From positions 48,492,598 to 48,556,597 of the forward strand of contig CM043962.1 of the NCBI GenBank assembly GCA_014529385.2: a DNA stretch of 64,000 bases, in the 5' to 3' direction. This document shows, in pieces, positions 9,342-21,052 of the stretch. Positions within the stretch are counted from its first letter, which is position 1; each line of letters begins with the position of its first letter. The DNA is from Adiantum capillus-veneris. Lineage: Eukaryota > Streptophyta > Polypodiopsida > Polypodiales > Pteridaceae. Under the pieces are notes generated by a model that saw only the letters and a list, made by a program, of their open reading frames with translations, searched no databases and was not told the DNA's origin. Made by a program: the position numbers and the translations under genes.

Positions 9342-12121
9342 AAGTAATGGTTAATGTACAAACACAGTACTTCTTTTCTAAATTGATTATCACTTAAGCA
9401 TGCATCTAGGTGAGCCTTCTTAGTCCCAAGATGAGTTAAGGAAAAATGTTAGCAGATAGGCAAGCTCTTTCAGTGTCTGACTCTGACGGCTTCAAATTAA
9501 CGTTGTTAATGAAGGAGAACATGTCCAAATGCCTTGAAATTTTGTGTGGTGTATGTGCATAGGGCATGTAAGGTCACCCTATAGTCACAAATTGAAAATC
9601 ATCTCATTTGCAAATTCTACCCGGTCTATCGTGATAGACAGGCTATCTTTTGACAGGAGATATATTTTCCACATGTGACTCCACCATTTGGTTCCTCATG
9701 TCTTGTACATGATCTGATCCCATTTCCATCTCAAGTGGATGTCAAGTGACCCCCTTTTGGATCAACTTTCATTTTTTTAGATTTCCTCCGAGGAGATGTT
9801 GGTCTATCTCCCTCATTTTGTGTTGTTTTGGGTTCAAACTTAGTGGGTAGCCCTCTTGCATCATGCTGAAGCCAACTGTTGATTCCAATTTTTGATCAGA
9901 TGGCCCTATATCATTCTACTTAGTCTATCACGATAGACTAGGACTTAGTGTCATTTTGTTATATTTTGGCTCTGTAGTCATCTGTCTGCCTTCTCCTAGT
10001 TGATGTAAGGTCCCTTGACCCCTCACCTGTGAATTTTAACTGTCTACCCTTGAGGTGTCCTGTTCTGACTCTGAGCTGCTGTCAAGTCTATCTCTTCGTG
10101 TCATATGAGTCCATCTTGTCTCAAAATTTGGTGTATTGCCTCTATATGCTTCCCCAAGTCTATCCTTGTGATAATTTTTGAACCCCCCCCCCCCAAAGAT
10201 GAGTAGTTGGTCTATCGTGATAGACTGAGTTTCTTGGTCAAGATAGAGCAAATTTGCACTTTGATTTAATATCTGGGGTCATTAGGCCTTGTTAGTACCC
10301 TTTATGAAGTCACAATCAAAATTTTATGTGTCTACGTGTATGAGCAAGCCTATCGCGATAGACTCGGCATCTAGTCATTTTTACAAGTTTTTTTTATGTT
10401 AGTTAACCATAATGGTGTTAGTAGGCTCTCCTAGACACACACATTAAGTTTTAACCAATTTGGAAAAGTGTACTCCCTGTTGGCAGCACTTGGTTGTTTC
10501 TGGAGTCGGAGTAGACCACTTAGGTGATGGTTGCCGTACTTTTTGGTCATTGTATGACTCAGGCTGACTTTCCTTTTCTTTTGACCTTCCGTCGAAGTAG
10601 TTGGTTGTCCTTTTGGCGCTTACATCACCAAGGATGACCATTGGACGTCTTTCTGGCCTGTTGCTGGTGTTTGCCCTCGTGGAAGTGCTTCTTCTTGAGT
10701 GGCAACATTCTAACTCATAGTTGACCTCTTTTGGATGTACCCTGTCAAATCTGGTGTCATTTGGTCACTTGGTCAGCCTGTTAGAGTTTCGTGACGCTTT
10801 GCACAGTTTTCGTCAGATAGGGACTTTAGGCTCAGTTTTGACTGACTTGTTCATGGTCTAACCATTCAGTTGGTTTGTCGAGGTTATTGGCTTGCTGCCT
10901 ATGAATTTTGGCTCATTTTCCGATCACTTTGGGTCAGCTGCCCTTCTGCAGGCCCTGTGAAATTAGGGTTTTATGGGAGGCTTCCTTTGCGCTTTTCGAG
11001 GTCATAGCCTTGATCCCTAAGCTATAGGCATTGTGCCTTTCAATTTTGGTTCCATTTGGTGGTCTCTAGGTCTTTCTAGCAACCTGTCTACAGTATGTGT
11101 GCACAGGTTGTGATGGTGGTGTTGGCGAGGTTTTGCGACTAATTGAAGTAAACAACACTTAGAGTCAGTTTTGACGACCATACCTCTCATATCTGATGTC
11201 GATCTGGTGACCATGCGTGATGGATGAGCTCCTGGAATTCTTAGATGTTGTAGAGATCTCTCTCTCTCACACAATGGAAAATGACTCAAATGAGAGATTT
11301 CTAGTCTAGCCCCCCTATATGTAATCGAGGCTCTGACATGAAATTTTCCCATCTTTTACCTGTGACCATAACTTTTCGCGAGATGCGGTTTAGGCTCGCA
11401 AATTTCCTGATTTGGACCTCGTTTGCTCCAGTTCTACAATTTTTGCAGATTTCTCCTTTTGGAGGTCCCGTCATGACGGTGGTCATTTTTGCCCTGTCAA
11501 ATTCGCACTCCATATTTTTTCTGTGTCTTCTTTACCTTGCTCTAATCAGGTGTCTCTTCTGTTGTGTTTTTATCTGGATTATGGATTTTTTTTCTAAATT
11601 TTTTTACTAGAAAATGGCTAAAATAAAGCAAATAAATCCCAAAATAACCTAAAAATAGCAATTCTAACCTATAAAAATATCAATAAATAGAAAAACACTT
11701 TGTAGCTCACTTTTCTCTCGTCTATGTACATTCTCGCTCTCAATCGTCAACCCTGTCGTTTTTTTTTTGTTGTTTTTCGACGGTTTTTGGCCAATTTTGA
11801 CTTGCTTTATAGTATATACACATCCCTAGGGGCCCATATATGATCATTTGGTCCCCACTCTCGATTACTTACGAGGGCATATTCTATTCCCAAAAATCAC
11901 ACAATAAAACGCAAAATGGTTGAAAAATTAATCACAAACATTGCCCTCTAATATATGACGTGAGTCCGCATTTGGAATGCCTCCCCCCCTCCTGGAGGAG
12001 TCCTCCCGGACGACAGGGTATCGTCAAGGGTATGTGTTGTGCATGGGCATTAACTCGTGCTAATGCAGGCCTTGTAAAGTAGCCCTATATGCATGCACAG
12101 TCAATGCATTTAGAGAAAAAT
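9342..12121. other. T3 spacer between post-integrase ORF and coiled-coil gene
   Basis: About 2.8 kb without a believable gene. It is T-rich on the plus strand. It contains several copies of a palindrome of the type GTCTATCGCGATAGAC (9624, 9921, 10210, 10349) and phrases shared with the T3 5' leader, such as CCTTGAAATTT-GTGTG near 9531 and 21962. There is a C10-type run near 10185. Several short minus-strand frames (for example at 10036-10251, 11017-11352 and 11301-11513) show no domain and are best taken as chance. Confidence 0.6.
9624..10363. repeat. Palindrome-bearing degenerate repeats in T3 3' spacer
   Basis: GTCTATCGTGATAGAC (9624), TAGTCTATCACGATAGACTA (9921), GTCTATCGTGATAGAC (10210) and CCTATCGCGATAGAC (10349) recur at spacings of 297, 289 and 139 bp. 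The spacing matches that in the 5' leader array. Copies vary at the central dinucleotide but keep the inverted symmetry or lose it by one base. Confidence 0.8.
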
Positions 12122-12345
12122 TTATGCGGTGTAAGAGGAAGGTATAAGCGATACGCTTATTGGCATTCGTCGTTGAGGTTTCCTGTGGTAACGTGAGTTG
12201 GCTGGTAGATTTTCTTGGCGATAAGAAGTTGTAATTCTGCCGCTCTTTGTTTGATGGTCTTCCAAGGTGTATGAACTTTTGGTTGTGCCTCCGCTGAAGT
12301 CAATATGGTTGTATTCTTTGTTGCATGTTCTGTTTGAATTGTCTT

Positions 12346-13307
12346 TCATTTCCATATCTTTGTGATGACTTTGGTTGTACAGATCCTCGTGTTTGTTTTT
12401 GTGGACGCTACGTGTTTCCGCGTGATGGTTGTATGGTCTAGCTTGTCATTGACAGTTGTAGACAACTGTTCGTTGGTCTTCTTCGGCATCCATACCTGTG
12501 TTGTTGGCTCGTTTTGAATTGGTAATTTTGGACGCCATATCAATATAGTCCGTTGCGGATTCGTCTTGTTAATAATTGTTCTTTGAAGCTTTGCTGACTT
12601 TGGGTGTTTTGTCTTTTGGTCTGTCAACTCTTTTACAGGAATTAAGTTGTCTTGCTTGAGCCAAACTTGATATTTCCGCCCTTGATGAAATTGTGCCTCG
12701 GCTAGATCTGTACGTCGTACCCAAACTTGCCTAGTTCCCTGCATGATTGTTGGTTTTTGATAATACATTTCTTGACATCCAAACTTTGATTGTTGTTGAT
12801 TAATGCGTTGCGGATGTATTGACTCATGTCTCCACATTGACATATATCTATCATATGATAAGAAGGGTTCTGAAAAGTTTTGATTTCTGAAGAGTGCTTC
12901 ATTAGTATCTAAATCAATGAATACCCTGTTAGCTTTCATCCACGACACTGCTAAGATACACGGCGTTGCTTATCTACATGGTGGCATCACATGGAACTTA
13001 TGAGTGTACGTGTGCCCCTGCATTGTGATTGGTAACATAATGTGGTCACCTCGTCACCCGATGCTACTTGCAACCTGTGTGGATCTGATAATTTCGTCAT
13101 TGGTCCAAGTTTTTGAAAGAGCTCAAAGCTGATAACATTCAATTTTGCTCCAATGTCAAGCAATGCATAGATTTCTACTTGTTCTGTGCCTGCATATGCT
13201 TTTATGTAAGGACTACACCACGTATTTTCTAAATTGTCAATGGTAATGTCGTCCTGAGCCATAGAGTCTGTGATTGTCTTTGCTAATTCTTCGCTTTGTA
13301 TATCCAC
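12346..13307 (-). pseudogene. T3 post-integrase ORF: second retropepsin-like domain plus VW-motif tail
   Basis: The minus-strand frame 13307-12987 reads a retropepsin-like segment with ALLDIGAKLNVIS, where the catalytic motif is D-I-G-A. After a frameshift the fold can be followed to CILAVSWMKANRV, which stands where the usual ILG-x-x-W/P motif is expected. The next frame (12948-12346) has VWVRR, QVWLKQDNLIPV, IWRPK and QVWMPKK spaced 20 to 50 residues apart. This repeats the WVPK theme of the T2/T5 and T4 tails. It follows integrase directly. T3 has its proper protease at 17560-18852, so this is a second domain. Its role is unknown. Confidence 0.6.
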
Positions 13308-14577
13308 TTCGATGTTTGGAATGTTGGAAGAGGATATTCTTCAGTCATCATTGGTGTGACCATGTTTATTGTCCTTAGAAACTGCTTTTGCTTAGCAATG
13401 CGTTCCTTGGCTTCTTGTTGTGCTTGGTCATGAACTCGTTGTTGTTCATGTCTATACTCTTTGCCATAATGCACTTGAAACAACATCCCAGGAGTTAGAG
13501 GTAGATGATACTTTTTCAAACGACACCCACTAATCCAATTCGGCATTTCTTTTCCATCTAGTGTCGACAGTTTTACTGCTCCGCTGGACAAGATTTCTTG
13601 TATCAAATAAGGCCCCATTCCTCTTTTCTTTAGCTTCTTGGCATGTTGTTTAAGGGTGTATACCAAGACATAGTCCCCTGTTTTAAAGTCCTTGTTTTTT
13701 ACATGTTTGTCAAAAATTTCTTTTTGTTGCCCTTTTTTTGCAAAAATGGCTGCTACCGCATTGGGTCGTAACTCATCTAGTTTTTCTAGGTCATCTAACC
13801 TTTCTGAAATCTCATGGCCCGTCCAGTCCAACCGTTTAGCTACCCTTAGCATTGGAATCAAAAATTCAATAGGCAGTATGGCATTTAAGCCATACACCAT
13901 ATTAAATGGTGTAGCATTGAGTGTTGTTTTATATGCAACTCGATAAGCCCACAATGCTGAATATAGCATTTGATCCCAGTCCATTCTTGTTTCACTAACT
14001 AGTTTCGTAAGAACTGTGCACAATATTTTGTTGGTAGCTTCTGCTTGGACATTGGCTTGTGGATGGTAGGGTGCAGATTTGCGATGAATTACCATAAACT
14101 CAGTCAAGAGATGTTCGATAACTTCATTTACAAAGTGTGTCCCTCTTCACTCACCAGCTCAATTGGAAGGCCATATCGTGTAAACACATATTCATATAAG
14201 AATTTTTCCGTGGTTCTAGCATCTGCTTTTATTGTGGCTTTTGCTTCCACCCATTTGGTCATATAATCAGTGGCCACTATGATGTATTGTGCTTGTGAAC
14301 AATAAGCTGGTCGAGTAATAGGACCAACAAAGTCCAATCCCCATTTAGCGAATGCTCTAGCACTCACCATTGGTCTTAAAGGCATGTCGTCTCTTTTAAT
14401 TGGCACCTTAGTGCGTTGGCATTCATCACACCTTTTCACGAATTCTACTGCATCTTGAATCATGGTCGGCCACCATATGCCTGCAACCATAATGATTTTT
14501 ACGGCACCTCCTGCTATGCCTGCATGAGCTTGCTCCAATAATGGAAAATAGTCATTTTCATGAGGGACTAACCTCAA
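13283..14577 (-). pseudogene. T3 integrase
   Basis: The N-terminal zinc finger is present (H-x6-H in QAHAGIAGGA is partly lost, then KRCDECQRTK with C-x2-C). The catalytic core starts WGLDFVGPITRP (first Asp) and continues QYIIVATDYMTKWVEAKA. The second catalytic block reads LVSEEGHTL, so the Asp is replaced by Glu, and a frameshift follows at about 14125. The next frame keeps the third block with its Glu (YHPQANVQAEATN, Gly changed to Val). The C-terminal part has a GPY/F-type module (RGMGPYLIQEILSSGAVKL) and no chromodomain. It would have joined T3 cDNA to the chromosome. It is inactive as it stands. Confidence 0.88.
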
Positions 14578-14633
14578 CTGGTCATCAGTTCCTCTTTATA
14601 CAATTGGTCATTAATGATGGTATACCTATTTGC

Positions 14634-15560
14634 TTAGATTTGTAAAGCCTTTTTTCTGGCTTTAGACCAATCTCTTGGTAACTCCTTATTAGTCAAATAT
14701 TCCACAATAGCATGACTCCATGCGGCTACTATCGTCACTTGGTATAATGTGGCATAATCCACAGTGGTATTGGTTGTGCAAAAGTTGAATTTCTTGATGT
14801 AATTAGCTACATCGCCTGCCATTCCAGGGCAATACACTCTAAGTCTTCTTAATTGTTCATAGGCTATTTGATTTCCTTGATGGAATCCCCTTGTCTGTGT
14901 ATGTGCCTCCTCTAGATACGCGTCGTACTCCTCTGGGCCTATACGCAACCTTAGAATCCCATCATTACCATGATGATACATTCTTCCCGCAAGCATAGTG
15001 TAATTTTGTGCTTGTCTAACGTCTTCCATTGTGTGTCTTTCGTCAAGATTCATTCCATATGTCAACAACGGAATAATCTGTTCTGACCATTTCAATACCA
15101 TCTCTATATTAAACAGGTATGCGTCTGGGAGATCATCATCTACACCAGTAGCCTTTTCGCCATGTAGTAATCGGGAAAGGTGGTCTGTTCTTTGATGAGT
15201 TTTTCCTTTCTTTACTACTACCGTAAAATCAAACTCCAGCAACACAATGAACCATCTTACAGTTCGTCCCGTGTTACAAGGTTTGTTTACTAAGTACAAA
15301 AGTGCCTGATGATCCACAAAAAATGTGAATTTGTTCGCAAGCAAATAATGATGAAATTTCTTCACCGCGTATATCATACCCAATCCTTCTCTTTCAGTGG
15401 TGGTATAATTCTTCTCTGCACTATTGAGTTGTCTACTAGCATAACTGATGGAAAAATTTGTATTACCCTCCCCTGGTTGTGCTAATATACATCCTATTGC
15501 AAATGCCAAAGCATCTACATGTACATGGAAAATCTTTGACCAATATGGTGCTCTTAGAAT
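14634..15560 (-). pseudogene. T3 RNase H
   Basis: Reading leftward, HVHVDALAFAIGCILAQ gives the first Asp. YASRQLNSAEKNYTTTEREGLGMIYAVKKF supplies the Glu block, FFVDHQALLYLVNKP the second Asp block and TDHLSRL the last Asp block. The frame is open from 15509 to 14634 (291 codons), ends with the linker to integrase, and includes a piece of the integrase N-terminus region. The domain would degrade the RNA strand during cDNA synthesis. Confidence 0.85.
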
Positions 15561-15591
15561 TGGTGCAGATTACCAGTGCCTCTTTTAATTT

Positions 15592-16768
15592 CTAGAATGA
15601 TTCCTCACATTCGTCGGTCGATATGAAAATCGTGATCAGACTATACAAGGGTTTTGCTATTACAACATACATGTAGATAAAACGTCGGTAGTATCCACAA
15701 TGTCCCATAAATGATTGTACCTCTCGTACAGTGTTTGGTCTTGGCAATTCTATGATCACCTTTACCTTGTCTTCATCAGTGGTAATTCCATTAGCCGATA
15801 CTATGTGGCCTAGGATCTTACCTTGTCGTACCATGAATACACATTTTTCTTGGTTGAGGCAAATCCTATACGTTCTTCATTTTTCGAATACCTTTCTAAG
15901 ATGATCTATATGGTCTTCTCTCAATAGAGAATAGACACACAAGTCATCCATGTAAATATCCAAAAATATCCTCAAGTATTCTTTAAAAGCATGTGTCATT
16001 AATCTCTGAAATGTGGCTGGAGCATTGGTCAAGCCAAATGGCATTACCCTAAACGCATATATGCCCCATTCTGTTGCAAACGCTGTTTTGTACTGATCTT
16101 CTAGTTTGACCCCCAATTGGTTATAACCAGAGAATTCGTCCATAAAGCTATAGGGCTGCTTGCCTGCTACTTGTTCCAGGACGTGTTCCATGATTGGGAG
16201 AGGATAATTGTCCCTTATTGTTAGTGCATTTACCTTCTTGAGATTCACACACTCGTAATTTCCCATTTTTCTTAGGTACCACCACGATCGGCGACACCTA
16301 GTCAGTGTGCTCTATCTCATAAATAAATTCAGCATCCATAAGTTTGTCTATCTGGTCCTTGATCCTTTTGGCGAATGTCTCATTGTACGTGTATGGACGT
16401 TGTTTGCTTGGTTTTGCATCCGACTTCAGAGGGATTGAATATTCATAAATGTTAGGATCCACCCCCTTCAAATCTTTGTATGACCAGGCAAATATATCAC
16501 AAAATTCTTTAAGCGTTTTGATCAGTAAGTCCTCTTCTTCTTGGCTTAGATTTGTGCCAATGTAAGCAGGTCGAGGACTTTCTCCCGGCTCTACTAGGTC
16601 TATTTTCTTGGCGTTCTCTGGCCCATCATAGGACTCGTTGGATTTAGGCTCTCTCATCGGTTGCTGGACCACCAATTTTCTCTCCTGAATGGTGTACTTA
16701 CAATAGTGAGGAGAGACATCTATCTTTTTACTCCCATCACTAGCATTCGATCCATCGCTACTTTCCAT
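15592..16768 (-). pseudogene. T3 reverse transcriptase
   Basis: Three frames cover it. 16768-16298 holds the N-terminal linker (FCDIFAWSYKDLKGVDPNIYEYSIPL) up to a stop where a Trp is expected (HTD-stop-VSPIV). 16266-15877 holds the fingers and palm (VNALTIRDNYPLPIMEHVL, MPFGLTNAPATFQRLM and the active site IYMDDLCVYS). 15834-15592 holds the thumb (GKILGHIVSANGITTDEDKVK, FMGHCGYYRRFI). The YMDD box is intact, but the stop and two frameshifts make the gene non-functional. Confidence 0.9.
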
Positions 16769-16815
16769 TTCTGTTTTTCAATTTTTGTTTCAAATCATTT
16801 TATTTCTTTTTCCGC

Positions 16816-17559
16816 TCAACTTTCGTTATAATTGGATCTCCAAAAACATCCAATATTTCCCTTGCTGGTTTTCTTAAGTTTTAACAGTCTTGCCTTAAAA
16901 CCTGGATCTTCGACAACCTTAAGAAATCTTCCTGACACTTTATCCTTAGCACAATCAACAGCATGAATGTTCATAAGGAAATGTGTTTTTCTCCTAAACT
17001 CAGGCATAGGTCTAAGCCTAGTTGGTTGATTGTTATGGTGTTGCCTACTCTTGTATCTTTTTTGGCGTCTCACACTTTGGTTTGAGAAGTTGTAAAAGAC
17101 GTCATTGTCCTGATCCTGATGGTCGTCTTCCTCCGTATTTTCCGACTTCTTGTCATCCACATTATCTTCGTTTTCACATTGATCAAAAGAATCATAAAAT
17201 TCTTCCCCATCTTGCTTGATGTTTTTAGTGGGGATGTCCACATAACCCACTATCTTAATATCAAGTTTCGTTTCCGTTTGATTGACCCTCGTATTTTTGG
17301 TGTCTCCTTCGTTCTCGTCTTCCTCCACAATTTTGCTCAACATGTAGTATGGTACGATACCGTAGCCATTCTCGTCACAAAATTTTGTGTGAGTGACTTC
17401 ATTGACGCATACATCCAATGTAGCCAAAATTTGAGACCATTCTAGGGGTTCGAGCTTCTCTTCAGGGAAGGGTTCTCGTATATAGGCATCGTCCTCCAAC
17501 ACCCTCTCTAGTGTCCTTTCATTGTGGTCGAATTCACTACATTGAGATGCTCCGCACAT
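16816..17559 (-). pseudogene. T3 acidic linker between protease and RT
   Basis: A 247-codon open frame begins ATG directly after the protease stop (TGAATG), in the same frame, so one UGA separates the two. It contains a Cys/His-poor N-terminus, a region LEPLEWSQILATLDVCVNEV, and a long Asp/Glu/Asn-rich stretch that ends in basic RRQKRYKSRQHHN. I know of no domain here. It is probably part of the same polyprotein. Confidence 0.55.
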
Positions 17560-18852
17560 TCATATCTCCTTTTTCTTACAGAACCACGATGGGACTTCTG
17601 ATCCACTAATGGTGGCTGAGTCGAGTTCTTCCACAGGTGTTCTCGTGACATCATGGTAGCTATGATTCCTCATATTTACACATGTAGTGGTTTCAACATG
17701 TCTTAGATACAAATAATCATACCCCCAGTCCTGCACTATCTTGAGTTGCCTCACGAACGGCCTACCAAGGATAATTTCATAATTGTTTTTCTTGTCGAAA
17801 TCTACTATGGAAAATGTATGTTTGTACTCTATGCCACATGAAGATACCACAATTGCCTCAAGCAATCCTATAGGCCTTTCTATGTGCCCACCCGCTAGTT
17901 GCAATTTCATTCTAGTTGTTTGTATTGCTGGTTTTCTCCATTTTTCCCATAGTAATTTGGTAGCAATGGCAATGCCAGCTCCACTATCAAGTATGGCCTT
18001 AGTCTTGAGAGGCACTGGTCTAGTGTTGACTCTCTTCAGTTCTATGTCATTAAGCTCAGTTTCGAAGAACTTAAGAGGCGTCCTTATACCAAATTTTTCA
18101 AGACATTTGCCCACTTCCGTCCACATGCTTGGCCTAATTTTGAACAATTCTGCCAATGTGATTGTACACTTGACCGGAGTAGACAACAAGTCTGTCAAAA
18201 TTTTAGTGTCCAATTGATTTGACCCTCCTATTCTTTGAGAAGGTACCCTTCGAATTTCCGACCTTGCCTCGTAGTCTCCCATGTATGGCGGCAAAGTTTT
18301 GAGTGATGTTGGTCTGCTATCTTTGGATGCAACTGAACCATTATCCCCTTGAAATGATTTAGCGCTTAAATCCCATGGAGGCTTATGCAAGTTCAACTCT
18401 GAGAAAGGCGCTAACTTGACTGTTTTTGTCTCATATTTTTCTTGAGCTTTTCTCACCATTTCCCATAGCTCTTCATGCCAATTTTCTTCCACAATGGGTG
18501 TATATGGTGGAAAATCTTTCAGTGATTCATCAATGCTATTAGGCACGATTCTTACATCCTCTACATCAAGAAAGGGTTTAACGTTTTCTATCTTGTCAGG
18601 TACCCTTTGTTCAGTTTTGATAGGTGTTTCATTGTTTGGTGGTTTGATTATTCTATCCCTCACTACCATAGGTGGAGGCTCTAGTAAGGCTTGTGCAGTT
18701 TCAATCAACTGCTTGCACATCTCTAGTCTCTGTTTTTCTATCTCTGCATATGGATATGTCATCCACCTTTGCTCTAGAGTCTGTCTGTTCTTCAATCTTG
18801 CTTCATATGCTTGCAAGATTGCATCTAAGGGTTCATTGACCTTATCTACCAA
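17560..18852 (-). pseudogene. T3 aspartic protease (retropepsin)
   Basis: This is a 430-codon open frame. The active site AILDSGAGIAIATKLLW has its Asp at about residue 289, followed by the flap region (LAGGHIERPIGLLEAIVV) and IILGRPFVRQLKIVQDW. It cleaves the gag-pol polyprotein in related elements. The first 280 residues are gag-pro linker with a helical segment (QTLEQRWMTYPYAEIEKQRL). It continues the frame of the gag C-terminus through a stop near 18942. The catalytic motif is canonical D-S-G-A, unlike D-G-G in T2 and T5. Confidence 0.85.
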
Positions 18853-18933
18853 TACAGACCCTCCTGAGCTTGCGCTCCTTGGTCCCTCCGTTGATTTTAG
18901 AGAGTCAAACTCTCTTTGTTGTTTAAGTTGCTC

Positions 18934-21052
18934 TCAAGCCATTGTTAGCTCAGCTTCTACAGCTTTCTGTTTTCGCTCACGTCTAGCTTTCATTTTCGCT
19001 CTTCGTTCTTTCCAAGGATTATCACAACTGACGCTAGACATGTCAAAATTGATTTCCTTTTGATTTTCATCGTTACTATTGGGCTGATTATCATTTTTCC
19101 TTGTTTGGGCTCTCGTTAAGACCTTAACAGGAATCGTAGTTTCATTTTCTGACCCTCCATTGGAAGGCAGTGCTCCCAGCATATTCAAAGTAGTCTTTTC
19201 TCCTTTGCTTAGGTTATTAGGGCAATCAGGAATCAAGTGAGTAATTCCACACTCGGTGCAATATGCATTTACCCTAATGATTTCATCATGAGGACAGTCT
19301 CTCAGCCAATGGTGTTACGGTTGGTGTGTATTTTATGCCGACTGGTCGTAATCCTGGTAGGGGTGGTTGTTACCCCAACACTGGTTGTGGTCTTTCTACA
19401 CCTACAGGTCCTGGTAGGTTTCCTGTTTGATACCTAGGCATCGGTGGAATTTGAGGAGATGCTACCTGAGCTTGGGGGGCATATGGTCGTTCTCTCACAT
19501 ATCCCTTGTTATAATAACATTCCTCCGTCCCATGGTTTGTCCATTTTTGTTCAATCACACACCATTTTGGCTATTTAGCCCGAGGTTTGGCATACAAGTT
19601 AATCTTCTTTAGCACTTCCTCTACAAGTTGCTCCTAGCTTACAGCTATTTCTCCTTTCGATGTTGTCTTGATGGACTTGCTTCCACTTTGTTGTGAGGAT
19701 GAATCGTCGTCAAGATCCTTGAATTCACCCTCTTTGTAGACCGCAAAATTGTCTACAAGGTAAAGAGCCTCCTTATTTAACTCATTTAACGTCGTGCTCC
19801 TCTTCATATGTAAGTCCTTCTGGAGATCTGCATTCCTCAGTTCTTGAATAAATATAAGCATAAGTCTTGACTGAGTTGACAGTTCTTCCACAAGACAGAA
19901 CTTAACATATCTTTTTAGTCTCAGGGCTGCCTTTCTCACAGATTCTCCTTCTTTATGTTTGAATTTGTGGATTTGTGAGACAATATTATGAGCTATTCCC
20001 CTTTGTGAGAATTCCTCAATAAGCTCGTCAAACACCTCCTCCATAGACTCAAAGTCTCTTCACTCCACGGAGTCAAACCACGTAGCTGCATCATCCTCTA
20101 GGGTCAGTCCAAACCCTGCAAATTGGGTAGGGAAGTCTAACAACTCTTCAGCTCTAATTACACGCAGAAAGGCTGCTACATGATCCCTCGGATCCCTGTT
20201 TCCCGTGTATTTCTTGTTTACCCATTTTTGCACTTGAGAAGGTCTAATTCTACGATGGTCTACAAATCTCATCATTGGATCTCCACGTCCTAGTCTATAT
20301 ACCTCCTCTGGTCTTCTATAGTGGCCAGGTTCCTCTCCCAGTGGTGCTCCTAAGCCATAATTTCTACCAGTTCTTGCAAGAGATGGTTCATCTCTTCTAA
20401 CTCGTTCTATGGGTGGTCTTCCAGGCTCTGTTGACCCTTGAGTCTTTGGCTTACTCTCTCCTTGATACCGTGAATAGAGTGATGGTTCTTGTAAATCCCT
20501 TAGCCCTCGTGCGGCTTGATAACCATCTCGATTTCGGACTTGTTCTAATGTTGCACTCTGTCGAAGCCATGCCTGCAATGATGGATGGGTTGTTGGTTGG
20601 TCCTGGTAGTTGAACGTCGGTTGTCGGGTAGAATGTGAGGTCGCATCATACTCCTCTGAAAATGGATTTGTCGATTTGCTAGGGGTGTATGTGTCTCTTA
20701 GTATTTCTTCGGGGGCATATGTTGATGCTCCTGGAACCGTTGCCTTTTCTACCTCCTCTGGGAGAATACGTTGGTATTCTCTCCCGTACCTATCAACAAA
20801 AACGATATCCTTCCCCATAGCAATTTCATAAGAGAATAAGTAAAGAACCTTGTCTTTGCTTAACTCATTTGGGTATGGTTCCTTGCAATGAAAGTAGGAA
20901 AATATTCCCTCGCTCTCATGCTTGTAAATCCCTACATTCTCATTATAAGTTGAGACCCTGGTTGTTTTCTTATCATACATAAAAAGCGCTCCAGGTCGAT
21001 CAATGTTTGGAGGCGGTTCTTGGGTTTCTGAAACCATTTTCCCTTTCGCCAC
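18934..21052 (-). pseudogene. T3 gag
   Basis: The first frame (21052-20060, 330 codons, ATG start MAKGKMVSE) has a long N-terminal region and then the start of the gag core (NRDPRDHVAAFLRVIRAEEL, LEDDAATWFDSVE). After stops the core continues at 20044-19634 (FDELIEEFSQRGIAHNI, KHKEGESVRKAALRLKRY, FIQELRNADLQKDLH). Pro/Gly-rich linkers follow, then a zinc knuckle CTECGITHLIPDC (C-x2-C-x3-H-x4-C) at 19222-19260. The last knuckle of T5 (CGIDHLIAQCPNN) is clearly related to it. The last open piece (19236-18934) ends in a basic helix (ERRAKMKARRERKQK). Confidence 0.85.

Noticed and set aside
9624-10363. CRISPR-like array
   Set aside because: The recurring palindrome is spaced about 290 bp apart, not 30-40 bp, units diverge, and the context is a plant retrotransposon.
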